Origin: Allodiplogaster sudhausi
Lineage: Eukaryota > Nematoda > Chromadorea > Rhabditida > Diplogasteridae
Direction of reading: 5' to 3'
NCBI GenBank assembly: GCA_945643635.1
Contig: CALZFC010000017.1
Coordinates: 219,001-283,000, forward strand
DNA length: 64,000 bases
Part shown: positions 10,769 through 22,999 of the stretch, in pieces
How positions within the stretch are numbered: position 1 is the first letter of the stretch
How the letters are laid out: each line of letters starts with the position of its first letter
Notes under the pieces: generated by a model
Seen by the model: the letters and a program-made list of their open reading frames with translations, nothing else
The model's database searches: none
Told to the model about the DNA's origin: nothing
Position numbers and translations under genes: made by a program

Positions 10769-13154
10769 ATGGTCCTCTCTCACGTGCCGGGGATTTCGTG
10801 GCTGCTCGCGAGCAACGTCGTCTCAGCAATAATATGCGATCTTTACTTTCAAAAGTAGGTTCATTTTTTGTTTTCTTCCGCTACCTCGCATTTCGCTGCA
10901 AAGTTTTCAATTATCCTTGCTTGTAGCTATGATGCCGCCGAAATTCCATACCGAAATGGCACATGCACCGGAGATGCGTGTTTCATCACGACCATTCACA
11001 ACTTTGTGGCCAATGAAGATGAATACTTTAAGGTGCGGTGATTTTTGAGAATGTCTCATTGCGAAATGTTATGTATAGTCAGCTACGATTGCGGCACGAA
11101 AAAAAATGTCGTACTCAACCCCGAAGAGTTAGAGCAACTCCACCCCCTCCCCCAAATTTTGAGCAACGTTATTATGTAATCCCTCCTTTTCTTTTCCCTG
11201 AAAATTGCCTTTTCATAAGTCTGCTGAATATTTGTCCATCATAACGATATGGAAATCATTCATTACTAGGGCTGCTTCATCGGCGTTTCTTACCCGATTG
11301 GCTGCATGGATGAGGGGGACAGTCGCCAGTGTGTCTGCAAGTGAGTTATTAGTTTAATTCTTTTTTTTAACTTTCGAATTAATCAATTATCTATTTGTTA
11401 ATTTTTAATATGCCATTGAACAGGTTATTTTTTCCAACCTTTTTAACATCTCAATTTTTTTCCAATTTTCCTGACGAATGTAGCCACACGGCAACATTAT
11501 TGGTTAGGAAAATTGTTGAATTCAGCTCAATCGTCTTTCCTCAAGATTGTATTTTTTTCTGGCTCGTTTGAATGATAAATTCTTTTCTCGCGCAGCTCAT
11601 CCGACTTTTGCAATTCGCCTGCGCTCTACGAAGCGGGAGTCAAAACGAAAGCGCGCGTCGAGTGCACGGCCGAGCTCAACAACGGTAGCCTGACGACGTG
11701 CGAGGCAGCGGCGTGTATTGGCGGCGATTACATGCGCACGTCTTGCATCAACTACGGCATCGTGAGGACTGGGGAAAATCGATAAAATCGATTAACGATA
11801 ATTATATAATCGACAAAATCGAAACCTGAATGAAATCAATAGTACATATATATTTACCTCAAACTCATTTATTTCGACAACTCGTTCATTAATTAATGAG
11901 CAATATTATTGTCTCTTGACTCATTCTTCTTGTTCTTCTTGTTTTTCCTATTCTTATTCTTCCTCTTTTTCTTTATTTTTCTTCGAATCAGTAGTTTGTA
12001 TGCAAAAATTGCCTGATGCGAACTCTATTCCAGTGGGATGTGACTGAGATGTACACATCGGGAAACCTGCCAGTGATCTTCGAGAATGTCTGCGTTCAGA
12101 AATATCTCAGTATCTACTTGTTCGCGGAAGAGGAGTTTCTTACAAGCGAGATCGTATGCGTCTGCAATGCGGTATTACAAGTGATTTCTTCATAAATAGA
12201 TCCAAACGAACCTCGCGCTCTTCTTCTTGAATTAAATGAAATCTTATCTCGTTCGCTGTGTCTAACCACGTTATTTGGTTAGACCCATTTGTCGGAGCAT
12301 CTACTTCAGACTGACAGAGTTAAAGCAGTCAAACACCTTTAAATGAGCGCAAAAAAACTATTTTTGAACTCGCGCCTGTTCGACTGATCATGCTGCGACT
12401 ACAGTTTAAAAAGAAATTCTTTAAGCCACACTGCAACAAGAACATGTCCGACTTTGCGTGGCAGCGCCCGCTCGTCTTGTGCCATCTCTTCGTGTCGAAT
12501 GTCAGCAACGCGGTCGGCGACACGCGTTGCCTCGGCCACTTCTGCTACACCCAGAAGGCGATGGGCGCCGACCTCTCGGATGAGAATACGGTCTGAGTTT
12601 GTAATTGGACGGTACCAAACGATAAGATTCGGTGTGCCAAATGCCATAAGGATTTTGTTTAATGAGAAATTTGTAACTTCGTTTCATTCACAATGCTCGA
12701 TTGCAGCCTCTAGACAATTATTACCAATTCGTGTACTACAAAAGCTGCCTCAACTTCTCCGAGATTGATGGATCCACTGTGAAGGTGCACTTTCTTGTCT
12801 TAAAGTTATCTTTTTTTAATTTAAAATTAAAAAAAAAGATAAAAGTGGCAATACTCAGACCGGGCATGTCGTCTATGGACGTGTTGAGCTGTGGCTGTGC
12901 GATCAGCCACTATGCAACGCCGAGATAGCGAAGCAGGTACGCTAGTCTATTGGCAGACTCATTTGGCATAGTAGTTGGTTCAAATCCTTCTAGATCGTAC
13001 CGAATCTTTAATTCAGGGAGGCGTGGACAGCAGAAGCCTTCCGGTGAATCCTCGCAAAGTCCCTCAAAATGGAGCTACGGAGATGTGGCTTATTGTGGCA
13101 TTTGTAATGGTCGCTACTATCTCCTTCTTCAGTGTCTCGCTGTCTCTGGGATAA
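10769..13154 (+). CDS. Secreted or membrane-anchored cysteine-rich protein with three three-finger-like modules
   Basis: Nine exons join in frame: 10769-10854, 10927-11032, 11270-11340, 11596-11761, 12034-12171, 12405-12590, 12707-12784, 12859-12936 and 13017-13154, giving 348 residues. The first exon is a signal peptide (MVLSHVPGISWLLASNVVSA). Module 1 has NGTCTGDACF (about 39-48), GCF, GCM and ends CVCNSSDFCN. Module 2 has TTCEAAACIGGDY and ends CVCNA..HCN. Module 3 has LVLCHLF, DTRCLGHFC and ends LWLCDQPLCN. A hydrophobic segment at about 326-346 closes the protein and could be a membrane anchor or GPI signal. The terminal CN and Cys spacing recall Ly6/uPAR three-finger or nematode ET-type modules; the exact family is uncertain. 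The donor at 12591 (GTCTGA) is weak. A surface receptor or ligand-binding role is inferred. Confidence 0.75.
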
Positions 13155-13569
13155 CGATAGAGCCCCTCTTCTTTTCTCGTAATTACAGACACTTTTGAAC
13201 ATGTTCGAACTCGCTACTGAAGTAATGTTGCTTTTTTACCCTGATACAATTGGATGTGGTTCTTCGTTATAAGCGGACTCTTTTGGCAACATTAAAAACG
13301 AAAAATGTTAATACTGATGCCAATTTAAAAATTTATATACGTAGGCGCATCGCGCTTCACTGAGTGCGCAACGGATGGTTACGCAGTGTACTGCATCCTA
13401 ATAATGGTTTTCTGGCTACATTTTCTTGTCAGTGTCAACGTGTTGGGAGAAACCATTGAAATACGTCCTGAGAAAAATAAAATGAACATATTCGTGATGT
13501 AAATATGAACGTAAGAAGATTATATGAAAGGCGATGCATTTTTTAATCAAAAAGTAAAAACGTAGTTGG
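13155..13569. other. Non-genic stretch
   Basis: AT-rich downstream sequence of the three-finger-like gene. No further exon or RNA gene was seen. Confidence 0.4.
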
Positions 13570-13956
13570 GTTACCTGATTTTCTCTATTAGTACCCCTCC
13601 TCCTTTATTAGAACCCCCCCCCCCCTCTAATAGTACCCCTCTCTGATAAAGCCATTGAAAAATAGAACCCCTCTCTCTAGTAGAACTCCTCCCTTTAATA
13701 GTGCCCCCCTAACAGCCTAATATCTAAGCTTGAGACGTACCTCGAATGGATCCTGGAGGCATATGATGCTCACTCCAATGAACTGATTTCAAATTCATTC
13801 AAAATATGTGGAAAAATGAAAATTCCAGTGATGATTCCTATGAATTCGAGCTACATATGATTCTTCTTTTTTTTTAGAAGAAAATGTTGTTATCAAACTT
13901 TTAGTGTCTCACATTGAAAAATAGTACCGCTCCCTCTAGTAGAACCCCTCCCTCTA
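13570..13956. mobile_element. MITE-like repeat truncated at the inverted-duplication junction
   Basis: It starts with a TTTTCTCTATTAGTACCCC-type end, has C-rich blocks of the AGAACCCCTCCC kind, and matches the complete copy at 29344-29763. The complete copy ends in an inverted repeat of the same TTTTCTCTATTAG sequence. This copy stops about 60 bases before that end, exactly where homology to the right arm of the large inverted duplication begins. Confidence 0.65.
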
Positions 13957-15061
13957 AACTTTAAAAGGAAAACAACAGACGCACGATTCAAACTAATATT
14001 TCGATATGACAGCACAAAATAGAGGGAAGGAATGTATGCTTAAATGCGAATAATGTTGTACATATGTACATATTTAGAGATGTGGGCATAGGGATCGAGA
14101 TCATACGAGTCGCACAAAGCCGTGAGCGCCTCGTGTATTATTGCGTCTTATCTTCTGGCTGATTGTAGTTAGCTTATCGTACTCCCGTGGTGAAAGTTTT
14201 TACGCGAATAGATGGATCTCGTCTGATCCCACGGTGAGTAGAGAAAGGAAAAAAAAACAAGGGACTTTGACCTCGGATTGATATTTGCAGAGATCACATT
14301 TTTCTAGCTTGCTAGTGGAAGTGCAAGCGGGTAGACGGAAGTGATAAATAGTACAAAGAGTACGAATTTCCAGGAAAAAAATACGGGGAAAAACGGTAAT
14401 CTCCATGGGAATCTTCATTGTTCTCCTGGTTGGCATTTCTTCGAATGCGAGCTCGCTTGTTTTTATGGTATTACGGAGAAGCTCTTAAGCGCTCGTGACT
14501 CGAGGGTATTTCATAATGACAATAAGCACATAAAAAAATGTGGACTTTGCTCCAAGGAGGATTAATTCATGTGTATATAAAAGAAGATCTGCTATTTGCC
14601 CTTCCACAAAGTACTCAAAAAACTGACTGTGCCGTTCAACGGTGTTCCTTTGACTCTTTAAACTTTACTTACTATCCGCGTTCTTTGAATCGGCAAGTTG
14701 CCAATTCTCCTTTGTCTATTGTCTATTATCACACTTCAACTTATGATACATACATGTGTACGTCAATGAAATGTCTGAATGGTTGTCTGTTGTACTCGTC
14801 TGCTATCAGTTATGTAACAATTAGTATGTAGCAAATAGTAGTTTTAACTATGAGTAAATGATGTCCAATGACTGCCACCAGGTTAAAAGGAGGCGCAAAG
14901 CTCAATCGTAATTTATTTGCAATTTTTCCGACCATTGTATACATATAGTCGCGTCCGGCTCTCTAAATCACATGCACTTTGACATTTTACCAAGCTAAAT
15001 GCCGCGAATTCAAATGTATGTTTTTTGCGGCTCCTACAAATAAGCACACGGAGGACCGATC

Positions 15062-18000
15062 ATGTCCGGATCCGGCATGGAGATCTCGGAAGACGCGCGA
15101 ACCGCCATCAGCGTCGTCGAATGGAGCTGTATCGGTACGGCAATTCTTCTTTAACAAGGAAAAGTTTGCCCGCAGAAACCAATATTTGTTCAACTCTCGA
15201 TAGATAATAATAATAATAGATACTTTTACAGTGATCTTTTTTAGGCTTTATCAATTTTCAGGGCCGGAAATTCGTGAATAATTTATTATAAGAACATAAT
15301 TTTAAATTGACCTACTTTAGGGGATAATTTGTCTTGCAGAGAATATGTTCTAACAATAAGTTCCTTGAGAACAACAACAAACGAACAACAAAACTGTCAT
15401 TATTAAAAGTTGCCATCTTTCTTCTCCAAGTCCTTGCGATCGTCGCCAACGGCACCGTGATCGTGCTCTCGCTCACGAGATCGAGCGCACAAATCGGCAA
15501 GTACAGATACTACATCATGGCCTTTGCGCTCCATAACATCTTCTTCACGATCATCTGCATCATTCTTCGGCCGGTTAGCATTATCCTGTCCATATACATA
15601 TAAATATATATATAACAACTTCCTAAAAGTAACACAGATGATTAAAAGAAATTGAATTTATAGTCCTAATAATTGTGTATAGGAATAAAATGTAAACATT
15701 AAACGGTTAAAAAAGTTGTAAGCATTTCAGGTGGCTGGCGCGTACAAGGGTGCCTACTTCATGTTCATGCCCGGACCCTTCAGTACTCCGTTTGTTTATT
15801 TTTCTCTAACTTGAAGACAAGCACTTGCAATGCTCGAGAGAGAATTTTTCAAATTTGCGCGGCCCTTCGCACTCTCATACGCGCAAGTGCTTTTTTGCGC
15901 AACTCCTTTCATAGCACGCGAGAATTAGAGTGCCACAGGGTGAACGCGGCAATTTGAACTTGCATTAATTTTTTTTCGGTGATAGTTCTCCTTTAACGCA
16001 CTTTTATACTTGACAATAGGAAGCAATGAGATCTTTTCCAGCTTGAGCACTGGCCTCTACGGAGGCACGCACTCGGTGACGATTCAGCTGCTCTGCTATT
16101 GCTTCCTCTACCGCTATATCATGCTGTGCAAGTTAGTGTTGTCTATTTCGTCATCATTCACGTTTTATGCATATTTCTCCTACATCCAGGCCTCAGAGAC
16201 ATGAACGATTCAAGGAGAACAGAGATAAAATTGCGTACAGATCAAAGATCTAATTGTTTTAAGATCAAAAGACAAGGACAACGAAAAAAATAAGTTTAAA
16301 GACAAAAGTTCAAACGACAAAGACAACGAAAAAATTATGTTTAAAGACCAAAGATCAAGATGTTTTTTGAACAAAAACCAAAGATCAAACTATTCAATGA
16401 TGACCATACCGGTCAACTTTCCATTCGTAGACCAAACCTGCGTAGCTACCTCGAACGTCGCACGACCTTTATGGTCTTCGCCATCTTCTACGTCGTCACG
16501 TGGTGCACCTCTTGCTTCTTCATCAATTTTGGCTTTCTGCCATCGGCGGAGGAGCATGACAACATGAAGAAATTCGTCATCGAACCATACTATCCGTGGT
16601 ACAACGAGACGAACTATGTGTACAACTCGGTCAGTTATCACTTCTCTCGTTAGAGAATTATCCTTTTATAAAAAGTGGAAAGAAACTCTGCTAATTTCTG
16701 AACAGCCGAACGTACATATTTTAAGGGATTGTTTGGTATCCTTAAAATTGAGAGGAAACCTTGAAGAAAATTAAATTAATAATAATTGTTCAACAAAATT
16801 AATTAAATAATTAATTACTAAATTAATTTGAGGCGACACGTTATGAGACGATCAGAAAGGTCGCATCGACGTGGTTGATGTCGCAGACGGGAACGCAACT
16901 CTTCGCCGTCTTCTTCTTCTCGCACTTTATCATCAAAGCGATACGACAGGTTTAAAGGAACCGAAAAATGAGAAGTAATAAAGCAGCCGAAACATGGAGT
17001 CAAAAAAGGCAAAATAAATAAATAAATAAGGAGTTGTAAAGGAGCCGAGGAAGGAAAGGAATTATAATCAAATCAAAAATAATACTTTTTTCTGGATTAA
17101 TTTTTGACGCTTTTTTCATTCACAAGGTGCGCGCTGATCATCACTCCGAGAAAATGGCTAACGTTCAGATGCAGCTCTTTCTCGCACTCGTCCTCCAGGT
17201 TGGCCATTCGGAGGAGAAATCAACTTTTTCAGTTTGAGAAAGTACAGAAAAAGTGAACTTTTCTATAAGCCATGTACACATATATTTGTCCCGGGTTTGA
17301 ATCCGGGAGCTGACAAACCTTTTGCCATGTTTCTACTTCGACATAAATACACAGATGGTGGCGCCCGTCGTGTGCATCTACGCGCCCGAGGCATTCGCCG
17401 TCCTCTTTCCTCCCCTCGGCATCACCGTCGACATTCCGCCCGGCGGCATCTCCGTCTTCTTTCACATCTTTCCATGCTTTGATGGCGGCGTCGTCCTCAT
17501 CGTCGTCAAGGACTACAGGTATGTATGTATGTATGTACGTACATATGACGCGATTTGCGAGAGAATCAAAAAGGCCGCGGACATAGCCAAAATAGAACCA
17601 GCTTGGATTTTGTTCAAAAGTTCGTTATAGGTACTTTCTGATACGAGAAATCGATTGGAACTGGTCTCTGAGTTGGAAAATGTCTTGTTCATTTGCTATG
17701 AGGGCTTGAATTATAGGCTCGCCGCGCTAGGAGGCGAGTTGGATGCACGTCTGCGGTCATTGAGACGCACTTTGTTGAGATATAGCAATGAAAATTTGCA
17801 ATATAATAGCCATGATATTACTCTAAACAACGAAAAAAGAAAAATCCGAAAATGTACAACGTTGATTGTTTTATATAATGAAAAGTTTGAGGGAGCTCAG
17901 ACAACGTGTTTCTCATTTTACCAGAATCAAACCTATACAGATGTATAGAGCATGAAAAGAGCTTTCGAATGGACTATTGGGTTGGGGAAACTTAGGATGC

Positions 18001-19329
18001 GCTGATGTTTCCTAGTCGATTATCACCTTGCGGCAGTACAAATCTGCTCGTCCGCGCCATAGAAGAACTCTTCAGAATCATTTTGGTATGTCAAAGCATA
18101 CACTGCAAGAAAGAGCGTTAAATTTTCTATAATTTGAACCACTTTCAATAAAATTCCGAATCTACGATGTTTTGTTAAAGATCAAAAGGTTATGACATCT
18201 GCATTTAATAATTCTTCAAGGATAGGTGCTTAAAAAATAATTGGAATATTCTAATTCGAATAAACTAAGAAAATGGATTATTGGGCGCAATGTAACTAGC
18301 ACTACCGGCCCTACTTTTAAAGCTTATAACAAAATATTGTGAAGTTGAAAATTCTTTGGAATGGGTTCAGCTTATAGTAAATTTCGCGCTCTTTCTTTTG
18401 GTGTCTGTATGGACATGCGAAAATGAGTATGAAGTACTGTTTTCTACTAGCGCGCCGGGATAATCGATTAGGAAACTTCAGCGCATCCTAAGTTTCCCAA
18501 ACCCAATAGTCCATTCGAAAGCTCTTTTCATGCTCTATACATCTGTGTACGTTTGGTTCTGGTAAAATGAGAAACACTTTGTCTGCGCTCCTTCAAACTT
18601 AAAAGACTATAAAAGATGGAAAATCGAACATTTTCAAGTTTTTCTTTTTCCTTGGTTTAGAGCAATGTCTTGGCTATTATATTGCTAATTTTCATTTCAA
18701 TATCTCAACAAAGTGCGTAGCAATGACCTCAGACGTGCATCCAACTCGCCCCCCTGCGAGGCGAGCCCCATATTTCAAGCCTTCATAGCTAACGAAAACG
18801 ACATTTTCCGATCCTTATACCACTTCCAATAGATTCCTCGTATCAGAAAGTACCTATAAGGAACTTTAGAACAAAATCTAAGCTGGTCGATTTTGGCTAT
18901 GTCCGCGGCCTCTTTGATTCATTTTGATTCTCTCGCAAATCGCGTCATATGTATTTATACATAAATACTTATGTAGGTACATGCACATAATGAAGATTGT
19001 CTCGAGAGGTCAATTCAATTCGTCCTAAATTTGATTTTTTTCAAGTCTCGAGAGGCTTTGAAAGTCATTGTCTTGAGGATGCTATAGTATCGAGTGGTCA
19101 TTCAATATATCCTTGTTGTACCACAAATGTGTTTGAAGTTGCTGTCTTGTTCAATATACTTTTTAATTGCAAAGTATTAAAGCGAAAAAGTAAGAGATTT
19201 TCTCTCTCAAATGCCTCCTCACTAATCCCTGTTTGTTGCAGAAACGCCATTCTTGGAATATCCAAGAAGTATCTGGTGGGCCCGCAAGAAGTGACAATGG
19301 CCACGTCAACGGTAATTGACCAAGCATAA
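15062..19329 (+). CDS. Str-type serpentine chemoreceptor, left copy (intact)
   Basis: Ten exons: 15062-15134, 15410-15573, 15731-15782, 16020-16131, 16190-16234, 16431-16629, 16833-16949, 17127-17198, 17355-17518 and 19242-19329. They total 1086 bases, 361 residues, with matching phase at every join. A first membrane segment with AIVANG (about 34-39) leads into QIGKYRYYIMAF, as in Str receptors. CYCFLYRYIMLC (about 122-133) gives the third-segment YRY motif. An NET glycosylation site lies in the loop before segment five. The last segments end VVKDYRNAIL, the usual Str C-terminal signature. Str receptors act in sensory cilia as chemoreceptors. The exon-2 acceptor (TTAAAAG) is weak; the stronger TTGCAG at about 15340 does not fit the exon-1 phase. 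The last intron holds a 1.4-kb foldback element. Class Str is likely; Srd is the alternative. Confidence 0.85.
17540..18953. mobile_element. 1.4-kb foldback element in the receptor's last intron (left copy)
   Basis: The ends are inverted: TACATATGACGCGATTTGCG at the left and its reverse complement at the right. Complementarity continues inward (AGGCCGCGGACATAGCC, TGGACTATTGGGTT and others) to a centre near 18,245, so the whole element could fold into one imperfect hairpin. It has no transposase frame. A related terminus (GACGCGATATGCGAGAGAAT) occurs at about 26,551. It must be spliced out with the intron of the receptor gene. Confidence 0.8.
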
Positions 19330-19787
19330 ACGCAATCGACAGCAACATTTTTTTTTTACCTTACCCGAATTTTATGAATATTTGACGGCACTCTAAATTT
19401 TACACATTCCCACTCTCCTTTGCTCTGCCTGGTCAAGTGAACAGATTCAATCTTGAATTTAGAACGGCTCCTTTAAGGTAATTAGCATAGCTTGAGCAAC
19501 TATCGTTTGATTTAAAAAAAAAAAAACCTTTTTTTTGTAGAAGTAATGATGATTTTAACGCATATGTCGTTTCAGTCAACAAAATGTTTCATTATTCGTT
19601 TTGAACTAATTGTAAGGTAGTGTTACGCATGATATAAAGAACCCCATTTTTTGAATGTTCTTCCTTTTTTCAATAGCTAGAATGTTCCTTCCTTTTCTTT
19701 GATTGAATTTTTTTTGGAATCGTTCAGTAATAGTTTTAAGTAATTTTCGAATCACCTGTTAGAATTGTAGAATGTATTCTAATTATT

Positions 19788-20030
19788 TTGGATAAAGTTG
19801 CTGATGACAAAATTGAAGGTGCGTACGTAATTTACAAAATCATCCCCTTGTTGCGCATCAAAATATCATCACTTCGAGAGGATAACAAAATGTCCTTTTT
19901 TCCTAACCCTGCCACCCCCTCCTGCTCCTTCTCCTCTCTTCTATTCTTCTCTCTTCCCCGTCCTGTCTCTTGTAAAGTGAAGTCCAACCTCGATATCCGG
20001 ACCGACGACGAGGCTGTCAATGGAGCTTAA
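19788..20030. other. Pyrimidine-rich non-genic block with spacer paralogue
   Basis: Open frames exist on both strands here, but they cover low-complexity CTCCTTCTCC-type sequence and have no splice support. The part around 19,785 (TTTTGGATAAAGTTGCTGATGA) recurs at about 23,718, marking the start of an older duplication. I do not call a gene. Confidence 0.35.
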
Positions 20031-20801
20031 AATCCACCGTACTTTGCTGTTTGCGTTTAACTCATTGAATGCTCTTTTCTTAAGAATTACGGTTGATTAA
20101 TAATGTCCCTTGACAGCCTCTTTGAGTATTTGGCAGGACTGTCCAGATTACTGACAATGAGCCTCCAACTTTGCAGCACGCAAACGGTGTTTCGTCGATC
20201 TTCACACAAACATACAATAAGTGACGGATAATAGAAGATAACTTTTGGATGACTTCGCATGTTATTGCAAAAAAAAAAAGGATTTGCAATAATGCCAAAA
20301 TCCTCGTCTGTACCTTTGTTTACTAGATTGTGGGAGAACCTATGTACATACATACATACATAGAATCTGAGGCGGAAAAGGGGGGAGAATAAGTTTTCTT
20401 GAAGGATGACGAGGACATAAATAAATTTAGGAGCCTTTCATCAAAACAACATTTAATACTTCTTCTATGCCATAATCTTATGTGTGCCTGCGCAAAACTA
20501 ATGTAAAAAAAGAAAAAAAAAGAAAAAAAAATAAATAAAAAAACAAGTCTTAGAGATCTGATAAAAGCACATGACGACATGGAGCTTCGCCATTATTCCC
20601 TTCGGGTCAGGCTAAAGTCGAATCCTATATTATCTAGTATCTATTATCACTCGCAGACATAGACAAAACAGCCATCACACTAAATATCTACCGTAGAGCA
20701 AGGCCGATATTATGGTTTCAAGTGTGATCTATCGATATCTACAACGTTCATCTGTCCACTATTCGTCTTTTCTATTCGTCATTTTCAGCTGCCAACACTA
20801 A

Positions 20802-21401
20802 TCACTTCTTCTGCTCTCCTCGATGCCTGGCAGCGGCTCCTCGACAGAGATGGGGATGTAGGATGCAAAATGTCGAAAGCGATGCAGAAAGCTGACGACC
20901 GCTATGATGCTTCTGGTGGAGAAAGAGCTGCTTTGACGACAACGTCGTTGCTTCCGGCGTCGATGAAATGCCTTAAAGGAGAAAAAAAAACGTCAATTTT
21001 GAATTCGTGCCAATTTTCCTTACACAATTGTGATTTCATTGTTAGTGAGACAAGAAAACGACAAAGTCAGAAATAAAAAAAGTTCAACAGACTACGTTTT
21101 AATTTCGTGCATCTTTAAATGTAGTATAAACATCGTGGTTTCCGGCACGAATTTCAATGTTTTCATGCACATGCCTTCCCATTGCACGATTTTTTTTAAG
21201 TGATTTTAATTTTACCAGACATCCACATTGTTGACGAAAAGTAAAACGAAATTTTAAAATATTCTAACCAGCATTTCGCTCGTTTCTTCTGTCGCCAGTC
21301 CCCGCTGTCTCCGCGGGCTCTTCTACTGCTGATGAGGCGAAGAGGCCAAGAATGCAGGTGGTGGCCATTAGAATGGCAAACAATGTCGCATTGCTGTGCA
21401 T
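20802..21401 (-). CDS. Small secreted cysteine peptide precursor, gene A
   Basis: Two exons on the minus strand: 21269-21401 (start MHSNATLFAILMATTC, a clear signal peptide, followed by an acidic stretch) and 20802-20971. The intron of 297 bases has a GTTAG donor and a TTTAAG acceptor, phase 1, giving 100 residues. Exon 2 contains SGRQLSASLSTFCILHPHLC and ends in a basic tail with QKK. The same two-exon structure, intron phase, frame and core motif occur in gene B (spacer) and gene C (33.7-34.5 kb), which is the main evidence that it is real. The core is two cysteines separated by six residues, suggesting a small disulfide ring. I do not recognise the family. The ring size recalls allatostatin-C/somatostatin-type peptides, but nothing else supports that. 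A processed secreted signal is inferred. Confidence 0.7.
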
Positions 21402-21910
21402 TGTAGAGGCTGCTTTGTCGGGTGGGCTTAACATTTGCCAAGATCTTTAATAAATGAGTGTGCAAAACGAGAGGCGTAGTAAACGCAACACATAGATTTC
21501 TCACAATCATCCGGTCTTTGCCTGTGGGTTTAAGCTGTTCTCTGTACCTCTCCGCTTACCTTGCGTGATAGAAAAAATAAATAGGCCAAATTTCTAGACT
21601 GATGTTCTATTACGAACGAAAAGTGATGAGGGGGAAGCATTGTTGACAATATGGAAAAAGGGGAAGGGAATCACTGTTGCCGTTTTGTTGTTTTTTTGCT
21701 GCAAAATATGTTGCTCTATCTCTTAACCGGTAGACATAACAGCTTTTTCCTAATTTCCCTTGTTTCCCAAGTCACGTATTCTACGTATTAATGTAGACAT
21801 ATGTAACTCTACAACAAGGTGCATAGAGCCGCAAAATACTGGTCCTCCTACGCACGAATCCCGATGATTACATGCCATTCAATTTCCGCCGGCTGAACAA
21901 GAAATCGGGA

Positions 21911-22454
21911 GAGTGCCACCAAAGCAGACTGCGAATGTAAATAATAGTGAAATAAATTAGATTATTATGATTCGAAATTGTTTAGGTTTTAGATACTGTA
22001 CCTAAATACCTTGGCAATATTAACGAACCCACCTTTCCATATCGGCAACAACGTATTATGCGAAAACTTGCAACATATGAAAAATAGAAAACCAAATAGA
22101 AAAATCATTCAGCAATACTCTTCAGCAATGTCGACCTCCTGCTTTCACCGGCAATATTTATACCATCCGAGGCAAATCAGGAGAGTGCCACCAAAGCAGA
22201 CAGCGAATGTAAATAATAGTGAAATAAATTAGATTATTATGATTCGAAATTGTTTAGGTTTTAGATATTGTACCTAAATACCTTGGCAATATTAACGAAC
22301 CCACCTTTGCATATCGGCAACAACGTATTATGCGAAAACTTGCAACATATGAAAAATAGAAAACCAAATAGAAAAATCATTCAGCAATACTCTTCAGCAA
22401 TGTCGACCTCCTGCTTTCACCGGCAATATTTATACCATCCGAGGCAAATTGTTG
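21911..22454. repeat. 272-bp tandem repeat, two copies (left arm)
   Basis: The segment starting GAGTGCCACCAAAGCAGAC repeats with a 272-base period (21,911 and 22,183). The units are almost identical; one has CACCTTTCCATATC where the next has CACCTTTGCATATC. The right arm has the same unit at 42.55-43.2 kb with an extra partial copy. A diverged single unit lies near 29,930-30,040. Frames inside the unit are not supported as genes. Confidence 0.85.
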
Positions 22455-22999
22455 CCAAATTGTAAGCTCCTTTCATCTTCGAACTTTATCCTTAATCGTT
22501 ATACATATTTTGAAGTAAAGATAAGCCCATTTTTCGAAAGTCAATTCAGATAGCTTACTTTAATCGAGAAAAACAACGCCGCGACGTTTTTTGAGACATG
22601 AACAAATCTCTAGTTTTCATTCTTTTACACTTTATTTGTAATCCTACTATTTGGCAAGAATACGAAAATCTACAACTCTAATTTTTGTTCTATGTTTTGC
22701 TTTCTGGCTGTCGCATAGGCGCCGATGAATACAATGTGGGCGGCTTTCATCAGAGAATCTTAACTTTAATGCCTGAACTTCGAAAAATGGGATGATCGTA
22801 TTCAAACTGAGAGTGTTTACCCGAAAATCATTCTCGAATTCATTGAATGCGAAAAAAATTAATGCGAGATCTCTCCAATTCTGATCTGACATTCACATTC
22901 GCAATTCAGACACGTATGTGTAGACATGGTTTTACATAGAAATCTCCAAAATATATCCATATACTACATATGCATACAAATGTATGTATATACATACAT

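Noticed and set aside
15334..15409. Stronger acceptor TTGCAG as the start of receptor exon 2
   Set aside because: Its frame does not fit the phase-1 end of exon 1; joining gives a stop after ENMF. The weaker acceptor at 15,409 gives a continuous first membrane segment.
17280..17330. tRNA B-box-like GGGTTTGAATCCGGG in the receptor intron
   Set aside because: Only a T-arm-like hairpin is present; no acceptor stem or D-arm could be paired upstream, and it lies inside a protein-gene intron.
22011..22465. Repeated frames inside the 272-bp tandem repeat, possible repeat protein
   Set aside because: The frames shift or end at unit borders, use a non-ATG start and have no splice support; the repeat is better read as non-coding satellite-like DNA.
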